64,000 bases of DNA. Source: an uncultured Clostridia bacterium. Lineage in GTDB: Bacteria; Bacillota; Clostridia; Christensenellales; Borkfalkiaceae. Of this stretch, positions 17,031 through 24,733 are shown in pieces; within the stretch, counting starts at the first letter, position 1, and each line of letters opens with the position of its first letter. Location of the stretch: contig CANQQY010000001.1 in assembly GCA_947626105.1 (NCBI GenBank), positions 124,001-188,000 on the forward strand. The letters are read 5' to 3'. The position numbers and the translations under genes were made by a program. Below the pieces are notes generated by a model. That model was not told the origin of the DNA, searched no databases, and saw only the letters and a program-made list of their open reading frames with translations.

Positions 17031-18067
17031 TCCAGAAGTTCCTTCAATCTCCCGAGAAAGACGCTCTCCGCATCCGAAACGGGAACTCTTCTCTGCTGCC
17101 CGTCCTTTTCCATGATGATACAGAATTCCTTTCCGCCCGCGATCCCGAGGTCACACCCCCTCGCCTCGCCCGGCCCGTTGACGACGCAGCCCATGACGGC
17201 GACTTTCAGGGGCTTTTTCACGTCCTTCACCTGCTCCCGCACCCTCGCCGCAAGCCCCGTGCAATCGTACATACATCTGCCGCAGGTGGGACAGGAGACG
17301 ACTTCGACAAAGTTCTTTCGGAGCCCCACGGCGCGCAGGATGTCCCGCGCCGCATAGACTTCCTTGACGGGGTCGTCCGAAAGAGAGACGCGGATCGTGT
17401 CACCGATCCCTTTCAAAAGCAACGCGCCGATCCCGATCGCGCTCTTCGTGAGCGCAAGATCCCCGCCGCCCGCCTCCGTCACGCCGACATGCAGGGGATA
17501 GCGGGTGCGTTCCGACAGGAGCTCATACGCCTTGACGGTGAGCGGGACGTCCGACGCCTTGACGGAGATCACGACGTCCTCCACGCCGTGTTTTTCGAAC
17601 AGCGAAACGTTCCATAAAGCGCTTTCCACGAGCGCCTCCGCGCTTCTGCCGTATTTTTTATAAAATTCGGGCTCGATACTCCCCGTATTCGACCCGACGC
17701 GCACGGGAATGCGGTGCGCTTTCAGGCAGTCGGCGACGAGAGCGATCTCCCGCTCACCTCCGATATTGCCGGGATTCACGCGGAGTTTTGACGCCCCGTT
17801 CTCCGCAGCCAGCACGGCGAGACGGGCGGAAAAGTGGATATCTGCGACGATGGGAACATGGACGCGGCTGCGCACTGCGGCGATCGCCCGCGCGTCGTCC
17901 TCGTCGAGCACGGCGACCCGTACGATATCGCAGCCCGCTTCTTCGAGACGCATAATTTGAGCGACGCTCCGAGGGACGTCGCTCGTTTTCACGGTTGTCA
18001 TGCTTTGCACGGAGACGTCCCCTCCGCCGAGGAGGACGCCGCCGACGCGGACCTGTTTCTTTTCCAT
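17027..18067 (-). CDS. ispG: 4-hydroxy-3-methylbut-2-enyl-diphosphate synthase
   Basis: [4Fe-4S] enzyme of the MEP isoprenoid pathway. The start at ATG 18067 (MEKKQVRVGG) gives 346 aa; the longer open frame upstream is a shadow of nrdR. It has the TIM-barrel N-terminal half (VQSMTTVKTSDV, LRVNPGNIGG, VGSNTGS) and the Fe-S domain with CPTCGRCMYDC and CVVNGPGEA supplying the cluster cysteines. It lies 11 nt after nrdR and overlaps the PolC-like gene by 4 nt. Confidence 0.97.
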   Translation of the reverse strand: MEKKQVRVGGVLLGGGDVSVQSMTTVKTSDVPRSVAQIMRLEEAGCDIVRVAVLDEDDARAIAAVRSRVHVPIVADIHFSARLAVLAAENGASKLRVNPGNIGGEREIALVADCLKAHRIPVRVGSNTGSIEPEFYKKYGRSAEALVESALWNVSLFEKHGVEDVVISVKASDVPLTVKAYELLSERTRYPLHVGVTEAGGGDLALTKSAIGIGALLLKGIGDTIRVSLSDDPVKEVYAARDILRAVGLRKNFVEVVSCPTCGRCMYDCTGLAARVREQVKDVKKPLKVAVMGCVVNGPGEARGCDLGIAGGKEFCIIMEKDGQQRRVPVSDAESVFLGRLKELLE

Positions 18068-18078
18068 AGAGAATGCGC

Positions 18079-18549
18079 TCACTTGCCCTCGCTTGCTTTC
18101 TTCTCCATCATGCGTTGGAGTTCGGTCATGAAGGAGGAGATGTCCTTGAAGGAGCGGTAGACTGAGGCATAGCGCACATAGGCGACCTCGTCGAGCTCTT
18201 TGAGCCCTTCCATGACCATCTCGCCGATCTGTTTGGAGGTGATCTCCTGCTCCATCGAGTTGTACACCTGCTTGGAGATGTCCTCGACAAGCGCGTCGAT
18301 CTTTTCGAGCGGAACGGACGTCTTTTCGCATGCCTTGATGATGCCCTGCCTGATCTTTGTGACGTCGAACGCCTGCCGCGTCCCGTCCGATTTCACCACG
18401 AGAATGGGCGCGACTTCGATGGTCTCGTACGTCGTAAACCGTCTGCCGCAACCGATACATTCCCTGCGGCGGCGGATCGTTCTGTCGTCGTCGGCAGAGC
18501 GGGAATCAATGACCTTGCTCTCTGTGCAGTTACAGTATAAACAGCGCAT
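18079..18549 (-). CDS. nrdR: Transcriptional repressor NrdR
   Basis: Senses ATP/dATP and represses ribonucleotide reductase genes through NrdR boxes. 156 aa: zinc ribbon with Cys3, Cys6, Cys31 and Cys34 (MRCLYC ... CIGCGRRFTTYE), then an ATP-cone from about residue 49. A good site AGGGGAGAA precedes the ATG. No nrd genes are in the window. It may be read through from the small lipoprotein gene 68 nt upstream. Confidence 0.97.
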   Translation of the reverse strand: MRCLYCNCTESKVIDSRSADDDRTIRRRRECIGCGRRFTTYETIEVAPILVVKSDGTRQAFDVTKIRQGIIKACEKTSVPLEKIDALVEDISKQVYNSMEQEITSKQIGEMVMEGLKELDEVAYVRYASVYRSFKDISSFMTELQRMMEKKASEGK

Positions 18550-18617
18550 ATGTTCTCCCCTTATTTCGTCTGCGGAACCGCTACGGCTCCGCCGTAAATT
18601 TCATGATCTGTGCCGCC

Positions 18618-18827
18618 TCACGCAGCTTTGCCCGCAGCGGGATTGAGCTCGGGGCGCAGGTTGGGATCGATTTCCGGTTCAAGCGGAATGTCCTTCTCTT
18701 TCTCTTCTTCCCCGTTCTGTTCCGGGGCGGAGGGCTCCGTCGTATTGCCGTTGCCGCAAGCGGCAAAGCAAAAGAGCAGGAGAAGGGAAAGGAGGGCTGC
18801 CGCAATGCAAAAGATACGTTTTTTCAT
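18618..18827 (-). CDS. Small predicted lipoprotein
   Basis: 69 aa with a lipoprotein signal: positively charged start MKKR, hydrophobic stretch, and lipobox FAAC at about residues 21-24, so the mature part would be a ~46-residue acidic, Pro/Glu-rich tail (EQNGEEEKEKD). No family recognised. A strong promoter (18834-18862) sits so close that transcription would begin at the ATG. The tail has the look of a surface spacer peptide. Confidence 0.7.
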   Translation of the reverse strand: MKKRIFCIAAALLSLLLLFCFAACGNGNTTEPSAPEQNGEEEKEKDIPLEPEIDPNLRPELNPAAGKAA

Positions 18828-18833
18828 GGTTTT

Positions 18834-18862
18834 ATTGTATCAAATTTTGAAAGATAAGTCAA
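18834..18862 (-). promoter_or_regulatory. Promoter of the small lipoprotein gene
   Basis: Minus strand TTGACT (18862-18857), 17-nt spacer, TACAAT (18839-18834), six bases, then the ATG at 18827. The -35 box overlaps the stop codon of the upstream yitT-like gene. A leaderless transcript is predicted. Confidence 0.75.
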
Positions 18863-19986
18863 GGGGTTTGGGAAGAATCGGTCTCGTCGGCGGGATCTTC
18901 CACAAGATGGACGGACGCGTCGTCCCGCTCCTGTTTCATCAGGAAATCGACCCCTTCGAGCTGGAATCCCCTGCCCTTCACCTCCGAAACGACGCTGATC
19001 GTCATAAAGGCGTTCGGGTCGATCTTCTGGACTTCCGATTTAAGCGTCACGAGCTGGCGGGAGGAGACGACAGTGAGAAGCATGTGGCAGGGCTGTTTGA
19101 GGTAGCCCGTCTGCCCGTAGAGGACGGTCACGCCGCGGCTGACCTTTGTGATGATCATGTCGCGGATCTCCTTATAGTGCATGGATATGATCTTGACCTG
19201 CATGCGTTTCATGCCGATGGGCGTCACTTTGTCGACGACGATCGCGGAAATGAGCGTGATGAATACCCCGTAGAGAACGGAATCGAGGGGCGCGGCGATC
19301 AAATTGAGCGCAACGATGCTGAAATCCACGATCCACATCGTCACAGAGACGGGCGCGTTGAAAAACTTTTTGAAGATGAGCGGCGGGATATCCGTGCCGC
19401 CCGTGCTCGCCCCCACGCGGAGGACGAGACCGATGCCGAGTCCGAAGAGCATTCCTCCGCAGAGCATCGCAAAGAACGGACTGCCGAGCGCGACCGTCGC
19501 GGGCTGCCCGATCGCTTCGGGCGGCATGCCGACGGGGTGCCCGTACGCTTCCACATAGGCGTCGTTCGCAAACTTGAAAAGAGACATAAATGTGGGATAG
19601 AGGAAGGTTCCCGCGCCCGTTGCGAGCGCGAACTTCTTCCCGAGAAGGACCGCGCCGAGGACAAACAGGAAAATGTTCGCGACATAGACGGTGATCTCGA
19701 CCGCCCAGTACGTCCATTCGCCGCTGACATTGTTCTTTGTGAGCATGTTTTCCACAAAGATGCCGAGCCCCGTCGTTCCGCCCATGACGAAATGGTTCGG
19801 CACGATGAAGAATGCGGAAGCCGCCGCCGTGATCGCGTTGCCGATGACGATAAAGAGAAAGTTCAGAATGAACTTCTCCATTTGTCTCTTCGTCGGCTTT
19901 TTCCAAGCGATCCGCTTTTTGGCTTTCCCGCTCCCCTCGGTTTCTTCGGTCGTCCCGATCGTCTCTTTTTGCGATTCTTCGTTCAT
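18859..19986 (-). CDS. YitT family membrane protein with DUF2179 domain
   Basis: 375 aa from ATG 19986 (MNEESQKETIG), which has GAGAGGGAC upstream. After a charged ~40-residue cytoplasmic N-terminus come about six membrane segments (for example FILNFLFIVIGNAITAAASAFFIV and the GGTTGLGIFVENML loop typical of YitT). A soluble C-terminal DUF2179 domain (ITKVSRGVTVLYGQTGY) follows. The function of YitT proteins is not established; transport has been proposed. The gene has its own promoter at 20015-20043. Confidence 0.9.
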   Translation of the reverse strand: MNEESQKETIGTTEETEGSGKAKKRIAWKKPTKRQMEKFILNFLFIVIGNAITAAASAFFIVPNHFVMGGTTGLGIFVENMLTKNNVSGEWTYWAVEITVYVANIFLFVLGAVLLGKKFALATGAGTFLYPTFMSLFKFANDAYVEAYGHPVGMPPEAIGQPATVALGSPFFAMLCGGMLFGLGIGLVLRVGASTGGTDIPPLIFKKFFNAPVSVTMWIVDFSIVALNLIAAPLDSVLYGVFITLISAIVVDKVTPIGMKRMQVKIISMHYKEIRDMIITKVSRGVTVLYGQTGYLKQPCHMLLTVVSSRQLVTLKSEVQKIDPNAFMTISVVSEVKGRGFQLEGVDFLMKQERDDASVHLVEDPADETDSSQTP

Positions 19987-20014
19987 AAAGTCCCTCTCTC
20001 GTTTGACGCCGAAT

Positions 20015-20043
20015 ATTATACCACCGCCCGCACGCTTTTGCAA
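20015..20043 (-). promoter_or_regulatory. Promoter of the YitT-family gene
   Basis: Minus strand TTGCAA (20043-20038), 17-nt spacer, TATAAT (20020-20015). The -35 box lies in CGCTTGCAAAAGCG, close to that of the nusA operon promoter. Leader of about 22 nt with a clear ribosome site. Confidence 0.75.
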
Positions 20044-20075
20044 GCGAAATTCGGAACATCTCCGAAAAAGTAAGA

Positions 20076-20095
20076 GCGCCGCCCGAAGGCGGCGC
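20076..20095 (-). terminator. Terminator of the Cys/Asn-rich protein gene
   Basis: Stem GCGCCGCC/GGCGGCGC with loop CGAA (20084-20087), followed on the minus strand by TCTTACTTTTTC. Lies 13 nt after the stop codon of the gene at 20109. Confidence 0.85.
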
Positions 20096-20108
20096 AGATA
20101 AGACGGAC

Positions 20109-20543
20109 TTAGAACGTGTTGTTGCAGCCGCAGCCCGAGGAATAGGGACCGAGCGCATACTGCCGCGCGTAGTAGTTATCGGAACCGTTATAGGGAGTGA
20201 AATCCCCGCCGTTGCAGCCGCAACCGCAGTTGCAGCAGCCCTGTCCGTTCGAAGCGTTGACCGCGTTGACGCCGCTCACAAAGCCGTTCGAGAAGTTGTT
20301 CCAGCTGTTATTGCAGCCGCAGCCGTTGTTGCAGCCGCAGCCGCCGTGTCCGTTCGAGGCGTTGACCGCGTTGACGCCGCTTACAAAGCCGTTCGAAAAG
20401 TTGTTCCAGTTGTTATTGCAGCCGCAGGAAGAACCGAACAGGTTGTTCACGGCGCTCGCAAGGCTGTTATTCTGACAGCCGCAGGGGCTCCCGAACAGAT
20501 TGTTGAGAGCGCTCGCAAGGCTGTTGTTACAAGAATTACACAT
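20109..20543 (-). CDS. Cys/Asn/Gly-rich internally repeated small protein
   Basis: 144 aa, no family recognised. It is built from two kinds of repeat: a short unit with LASALNNLFGSPCGC / LASAVNNLFGSSCGC, and a longer unit with WNNFSNGFVSGVNAVNASNG present twice. GCGCNN-type cysteine clusters separate them. No signal peptide or membrane segment. The composition recalls spore-coat or other cross-linked structural proteins, or metal-binding peptides, but that is only analogy. A strong terminator follows, and a perfect 14-bp palindrome lies upstream. The GC-rich repeats also give near-identical DNA repeats. Confidence 0.75.
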   Translation of the reverse strand: MCNSCNNSLASALNNLFGSPCGCQNNSLASAVNNLFGSSCGCNNNWNNFSNGFVSGVNAVNASNGHGGCGCNNGCGCNNSWNNFSNGFVSGVNAVNASNGQGCCNCGCGCNGGDFTPYNGSDNYYARQYALGPYSSGCGCNNTF

Positions 20544-20570
20544 TTTCTTTTTGATCCTCTATTGTATTTC

Positions 20571-20584
20571 ACGGGATATCCCGT
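20571..20584. promoter_or_regulatory. Perfect palindrome ACGGGATATCCCGT between divergent genes
   Basis: A 14-bp perfect palindrome in the divergent gap between the Cys/Asn-rich gene and the YiiX-like gene. For the minus-strand gene it lies between TTGACG (20587-20582) and TACAAT (20566-20561), whose spacing is only 15 nt. A repressor site is possible; a half-site CACGGG recurs just after the plus-strand -10 box. Confidence 0.45.
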
Positions 20585-20627
20585 CAATGTTATCTTATGA
20601 AATCTTTCCCCTTTTCGTGCCCGAAAG

Positions 20628-20656
20628 TTGACAGTTTCCGATTTTGGGTTTATACT
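20628..20656 (+). promoter_or_regulatory. Promoter of the YiiX-like gene
   Basis: TTGACA (20628-20633), 17-nt spacer, TATACT (20651-20656), followed by the strong ribosome site GGGGGAGG (20664-20671) and ATG at 20678. This decides the start of the gene over an upstream in-frame ATG at 20597. Confidence 0.85.
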
Positions 20657-20677
20657 ATTTCACGGGGGAGGCGCGCA

Positions 20678-21550
20678 ATGCGGAGCTTACGGAGATCGGT
20701 ATTTCTTCTATTTCTCATCGGCACGGTTTTCTGCCTGGCGGTAGCGTCCGCGGGCGTCTTTTTCCTTGCCGCCGACGCCGTGTGCGAGACGACTGCCCGC
20801 TTTGTCCCCTCTTATGAGAAAATAGACCTCGGAGAGCTTATCGAGAAAGAGGTCTGGACGGACGCCGACTACGATCTCATCTACCGCCAGACGGGGCTCG
20901 CAAGGGCGGGCGCGGACAGCGTTCCGCGGAGCGAACTGAAAAAATACCAGGACGCGTTCTTCTTCGAGGGGGAGATCTATCATGAGATGACGACCCCCAT
21001 CACGCCGCACGACAAGCTCCGCGACCCCGTGACGAAACGCGATGTTACGGCGCCCGTCGTCCCGCTCGAAGAGGGCGACATCATTCTGACTTCTACGACC
21101 CATCTCTTCGGCTGGCGGCACGGGCATGCGGGGCTCGTCATCAACGGAGCTCACGGGACGACGCTCGAATCCTTTTCGATCGGCGTGGACTCCAACGCCA
21201 AAACAAACGGCATACGCTGGTTTGCGCGCTCCACGAATTTTATGGTGCTCCGGCTCAAAGGCGCAAGCGCGGAGGAGCGGAAAAAGATCGCGGACGACGC
21301 CGCAAGGGAGCTGAAAGGACTCTCCTATAACGTCTTTTTGGGCTTCTTCCTGCCCAAGGATCAATGCAAGGACGGGAGAACGCCGACCGCGACGCACTGC
21401 TCCCATCTCGTCTGGCAGGCGTATAAAAATGCGGGTTACGACATTGACCCGACGGGCGGGCCCCTCGTGACCCCCGGCGACATCGCGAACTGCCCGCTCT
21501 TCGAAGTTGTGCAGATCTACGGCTTCGATCCCGATAAACTCTGGAACTGA
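20678..21550 (+). CDS. YiiX/YebB-like permuted NlpC/P60 cysteine hydrolase, membrane-anchored
   Basis: 290 aa. A single N-terminal hydrophobic segment (about residues 8-30) acts as signal or anchor, placing the domain outside the cell. The papain-like fold is circularly permuted, with the histidine first (WRHGHAGLVI) and the nucleophile later (THCSHLVWQAYKNAGYDID), as in YiiX/YebB proteins. GDIILTSTTHLFG opens the domain. Relatives cleave amide or peptide bonds in cell-wall or lipid-type substrates; the substrate here is unknown. One of few plus-strand genes, with its own promoter and a bidirectional terminator. Confidence 0.82.
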   Translation: MRSLRRSVFLLFLIGTVFCLAVASAGVFFLAADAVCETTARFVPSYEKIDLGELIEKEVWTDADYDLIYRQTGLARAGADSVPRSELKKYQDAFFFEGEIYHEMTTPITPHDKLRDPVTKRDVTAPVVPLEEGDIILTSTTHLFGWRHGHAGLVINGAHGTTLESFSIGVDSNAKTNGIRWFARSTNFMVLRLKGASAEERKKIADDAARELKGLSYNVFLGFFLPKDQCKDGRTPTATHCSHLVWQAYKNAGYDIDPTGGPLVTPGDIANCPLFEVVQIYGFDPDKLWN

Positions 21551-21552
21551 AT

Positions 21553-21599
21553 GGATACAAAGTGCCGCCCGCATAATACGCGGGCGGCGTTTTGTATCC
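21553..21599. terminator. Bidirectional terminator between convergent genes
   Basis: Stem GCCGCCCGC (21564-21572) / GCGGGCGGC (21580-21588), extended outward by GGATACAAA (21553-21561) pairing with TTTGTATCC (21591-21599). T-rich flanks on both strands suit the convergent YiiX-like and aldo/keto reductase genes. Confidence 0.88.
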
Positions 21600-21609
21600 G
21601 AAATTTCAT

Positions 21610-22572
21610 TTACAGCGCTCCGACGACCTTGTGCGGAAGATAGAGCTCGTTGAGATAGGTAACGTCCTCATCGGTGAGTTCCAGATCCATTGCCCCCACC
21701 GCTTCCCGGAGATATTTGGGCTTTGTGACGCCGACGATCGGGGAAGTCATGCCTTGGCGCAAATGCCATGCAAGGGTGATCTGCGTCATCGTGACGCCGT
21801 ATTTTTCGGCAAGCTCATGGATACGGGCGACGATCGCCGCGTCCTGCGCTTCCGTACTGTCGTACTTCTTCGCCGCCATCGCGTCCGTGCGGCTGCGGAG
21901 AGAATCGGAATGCCAATCGGGGCGGCAGCACCTGCCCGAAGCGAGCGGGCTGTACGGCGTGAGCGCAACGTTCATCATGCGGCAGAGCGGGATCATCTCG
22001 CGCTCGTCCTCGCGGTAGAGCGGATTGTAATGGTTCTGCATGGAGACGAACTGCGTCCAGCCGTTGCGTTCGGCGACATGCTGCATATTGTGGAACTGGT
22101 AGGCGTACATCGCCGACGCGCCGAGCGCGCGCACTTTGCCCGCACGGACGAGCGAATGGAGCGCTTCCATCGTCTCCTCGACGGGCGTATCATAATCGAA
22201 GCGGTGAATGATATAGAGGTCGACATAGTCCGTCCCGAGGCGTTTGAGGGAGCCGTCGATCTCCCGAAGGATCGCCTCTTTTGAAAGGTGCCCCTCGTTG
22301 AAGTATACTTTCGTCGCGATGACGACCTTGTCGCGCGGGACAAGATTTTTGATCGCCCGCCCGAGATACTCTTCGCTCGTGCCGTGGGAGTACTTATTTG
22401 CGGTATCGAAAAAGTTGACGCCCGCATCGAGCGCAAGTTTTACCATATCCTGCGTTTCGCTTGGCCCAAGCGTCCAGAGATGGAAGTCCTCCGAGGGTTT
22501 CCCGAAGCTCATGCACCCCACCGAGAGGCGGGAAACTTCGATCCCGCTGTTTCCGAGCATTGCGTATTTCAT
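21610..22572 (-). CDS. Aldo/keto reductase
   Basis: 320-aa (alpha/beta)8 NADPH oxidoreductase of the YdhF/YajO-like group. The catalytic tetrad is visible: Asp and Tyr in FFDTANKYSHG, Lys in VVIATKV, His in LYIIHRFD. The start at ATG 22572 (MKYAMLGNSG) has AAGGAGAG upstream; the longer open frame is a shadow of rny. Substrate unknown. It follows the rny terminator, so it should have its own promoter, which I could not identify. Confidence 0.92.
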   Translation of the reverse strand: MKYAMLGNSGIEVSRLSVGCMSFGKPSEDFHLWTLGPSETQDMVKLALDAGVNFFDTANKYSHGTSEEYLGRAIKNLVPRDKVVIATKVYFNEGHLSKEAILREIDGSLKRLGTDYVDLYIIHRFDYDTPVEETMEALHSLVRAGKVRALGASAMYAYQFHNMQHVAERNGWTQFVSMQNHYNPLYREDEREMIPLCRMMNVALTPYSPLASGRCCRPDWHSDSLRSRTDAMAAKKYDSTEAQDAAIVARIHELAEKYGVTMTQITLAWHLRQGMTSPIVGVTKPKYLREAVGAMDLELTDEDVTYLNELYLPHKVVGAL

Positions 22573-22599
22573 AGATCTCTCCTTCAAATTGCTTCTTGT

Positions 22600-22623
22600 G
22601 AAAAGACCCCCGTGCGGGGATCT
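22600..22623 (-). terminator. Terminator of rny
   Basis: On the minus strand the 8-bp stem AGATCCCC/GGGGGTCT (one G-U pair, loop GCAC) ends in TTTTC, 9 nt beyond the rny stop. Confidence 0.75.
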
Positions 22624-22631
22624 TTTTGTTT

Positions 22632-24272
22632 TTATTTTGCGTATTCGACGCTTCTGAACTCGCGGATGACGTTGACCTTGATTTGCCCCGGATATTCGAG
22701 CTCGTTTTCGATCTTCTTGGCGATGTCCTTCGCGAGGAAGAGCGCCTGCGCGTCGTCCACCTGGTCGGGCTTGACGATGACGCGGACTTCCCTGCCCGCC
22801 TGGATCGCATAGCACTTGTCGACGCCCTTGAAGGAAGAGCCGATCTCTTCGAGCTTTTCGAGCCGCTTGACGTACCCCGCGCCCGTCTCCCTTCTCGCTC
22901 CCGGGCGGGCGCCCGAGATCGCGTCCGCCGCCTGCACGAGGACGGCTTCGACCGTCTTGGGTTCCACGTCGCCGTGGTGCGCCATGATCGCATTGACGAT
23001 CATCGCGTTTTCCTTATACTTTTTGGCGACATCCGCGCCGAGCTGGATATGCGTCCCCTCCTGCTCGTGGTCGACCGCCTTGCCGATGTCGTGCAGAAGT
23101 CCCGCGCGCTTGGCGAAATTGACGTCGAGCCCGAGTTCCTGCGCCATGAGCCCCGCGAGCTGGGACACCTCGATGGAATGGCGGTAGACGTTCTGCCCGT
23201 AGCTTGTCCTGAATTTGAGCCGCCCGAGAAGTTTGATGATCTCGGGGTGCAGATTGTAGACGTTCGTTTCGAACATCGCGCTTTCGCCCGCCTCTTTGAT
23301 CTCCTGGTCGAGCTCCTTCTGCACCTTTTCCACCGTTTCCTCGATACGGGCGGGATGGATCCGTCCGTCCGAGATGAGCTTTTCAAGCGTAAGACGGGCG
23401 ACTTCCCTTCTGACAGGGTCGAACCCCGAGAGAAGAACGACTTCGGGCGTATCGTCGATGACGAGCTCGATCCCCGTCGCATTTTCGATAGCGCGGATGT
23501 TTCTGCCCTCTCTGCCGATGATGCGCGCCTTCATATCGTCGTTGGGAAGGGGCACGACGGAGACGGTCGATTCGGACGCCTGGTCGGCGGCGCAACGCTG
23601 GATAGCGAGCGTAATAATGCTCTTTGCGTTGAAATCCGCCTCTTCCTTCGCCTGCTGTTCGAGATTGCGCACCTGAACGGCGAGGTCGCGCCTCGTCTCG
23701 TCCATGATCTCGTCCGTAAGCTGCTTTTTCGCCTCTTCCTTGGTGAGCTGGGAAATGCGCTCGAGCTCCTCGATCATGAGTTCGTGCTGGCGGGAGACGA
23801 GCTCCTGCGTCTTTTGCACTTCTTCGAGCTTTTTCTGCGCCTCTTCGATCTTTTGGTTGGCATTGTTGAGCCGGTCGTCGAGGGACTGCTCTTTGCGTGA
23901 AAGTTCGGTCTCCTTCTTTTCGAGCGCGTCCTCCTGCCTGTTGAGACGATCTTCCACGCGCTTTTGCTCTGCGCGCTTCTCCTTCATCTCCTCTTCGAAC
24001 TCGTTCCTTCGTTTCAGATCCTGTTCCTTAGCCTCTAAAACTGCTTCCTTCTGACGCTGCTTGATCTCGGCTTCTGCCTTTTGCAGCATGTCCTCGACCT
24101 GCTTTTCGGTTGCGTCAAGTTTGTTTTCCGACCTCTTTTGGGAAACTTTTTTGAGTACCTGCCATGTAACGACGGCGGCGATCCCCGCGCCGAGAACAAG
24201 GGCAAGAACGATGAGCCCGACCGCAAGACCGGTGTCCATCGCAAGGAGCAGGCTGCCAAAATTTGCCATCAT
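22632..24272 (-). CDS. rny: Ribonuclease Y
   Basis: Membrane-bound endoribonuclease that starts mRNA decay in many Gram-positives. 546 aa from the first of two adjacent ATGs (24272/24269), preceded by GAGGAGG. N-terminal membrane helix ([21 protein letters not shown]), long charged coiled-coil (about 40-200), KH domain ([17 protein letters not shown]) and HD domain with [11 protein letters not shown]. Length and order are canonical. It has its own promoter and terminator, so it is monocistronic. Confidence 0.97.
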   Translation of the reverse strand: MMANFGSLLLAMDTGLAVGLIVLALVLGAGIAAVVTWQVLKKVSQKRSENKLDATEKQVEDMLQKAEAEIKQRQKEAVLEAKEQDLKRRNEFEEEMKEKRAEQKRVEDRLNRQEDALEKKETELSRKEQSLDDRLNNANQKIEEAQKKLEEVQKTQELVSRQHELMIEELERISQLTKEEAKKQLTDEIMDETRRDLAVQVRNLEQQAKEEADFNAKSIITLAIQRCAADQASESTVSVVPLPNDDMKARIIGREGRNIRAIENATGIELVIDDTPEVVLLSGFDPVRREVARLTLEKLISDGRIHPARIEETVEKVQKELDQEIKEAGESAMFETNVYNLHPEIIKLLGRLKFRTSYGQNVYRHSIEVSQLAGLMAQELGLDVNFAKRAGLLHDIGKAVDHEQEGTHIQLGADVAKKYKENAMIVNAIMAHHGDVEPKTVEAVLVQAADAISGARPGARRETGAGYVKRLEKLEEIGSSFKGVDKCYAIQAGREVRVIVKPDQVDDAQALFLAKDIAKKIENELEYPGQIKVNVIREFRSVEYAK

Positions 24273-24354
24273 GACTGCCTCCTCTGAATAAAATTTCGAC
24301 TTATTTCCCTGCACTGTCCGAAAAAATGGACAGATATAGGCATTGTCGTAAAGT

Positions 24355-24383
24355 ATTATACAATATTTTGTCTTTGCTGTCAA
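24355..24383 (-). promoter_or_regulatory. Promoter of rny
   Basis: Minus strand consensus TTGACA (24383-24378), 17-nt spacer, TATAAT (24360-24355); leader of about 75 nt before the ATG. Confidence 0.9.
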
Positions 24384-24733
24384 TGAGTTACCGTCATATT
24401 GCGCCGTTTTTCCAAAAAAATTTTTCTTGATTTTTGAAAAACCCCTCGCTGCCCCTTTTAGGGGAAGTCCGCCTTCCGCCCTCGCTGCCCCTTTTAGGGG
24501 AAGTCCCCGAAGGGGAAAGGGGTTCCCGAAAAACGGAGCCGAGGAAACCCCTCAGTCACCTGCGGTGACAGCTCCCCTACAAGGGGAGCCAAGGAGGCGA
24601 GGGGCGTGACAGCTCCCCTATGAGGGGCAGCGAGACAACCCCCACCACCGCCTGCGGCGGAGCCGCCCCCTTCAAAGGGGGCAGCTTCCCCTAAGAGGGG
24701 AGCCAAGACCCATTCAAAAAAACCGCCCCGAAC
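24384..24733. other. Intergenic region between rny and tsaD, repeat-filled
   Basis: No gene seen in 350 nt. Apart from the start of the rny promoter region, it consists of successive CCCCT...AGGGG repeat units (24430-24715), then the 3' end region of tsaD. Confidence 0.8.
24430..24715. repeat. Cluster of REP-like units with CCCCTNNNNAGGGG cores
   Basis: At least five imperfect palindromes in a row. Cores include CCCCTTTTAGGGGAAGTCC (twice), AGCTCCCCTACAAGGGGAGCC, AGCTCCCCTATGAGGGGCAGC and TTCCCCTAAGAGGGGAGCC. The connecting sequences CAGTCACCTGCGGTGACAG and CACCGCCTGCGGCGGAG also contain inverted repeats. Related units lie at 4738, 26890, 30196, 61585 and 63301. Confidence 0.8.

Noticed and set aside
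17027-18460. Extended N-terminus for ispG (about 130 extra residues)
   Set aside because: The extension reads through nrdR in another frame and is Arg/His-rich noise; IspG homology begins at MEKKQVRVGG.
24430-24715. CRISPR-like array
   Set aside because: Units are imperfect palindromes of unequal length without regular spacers, and no cas genes are present.
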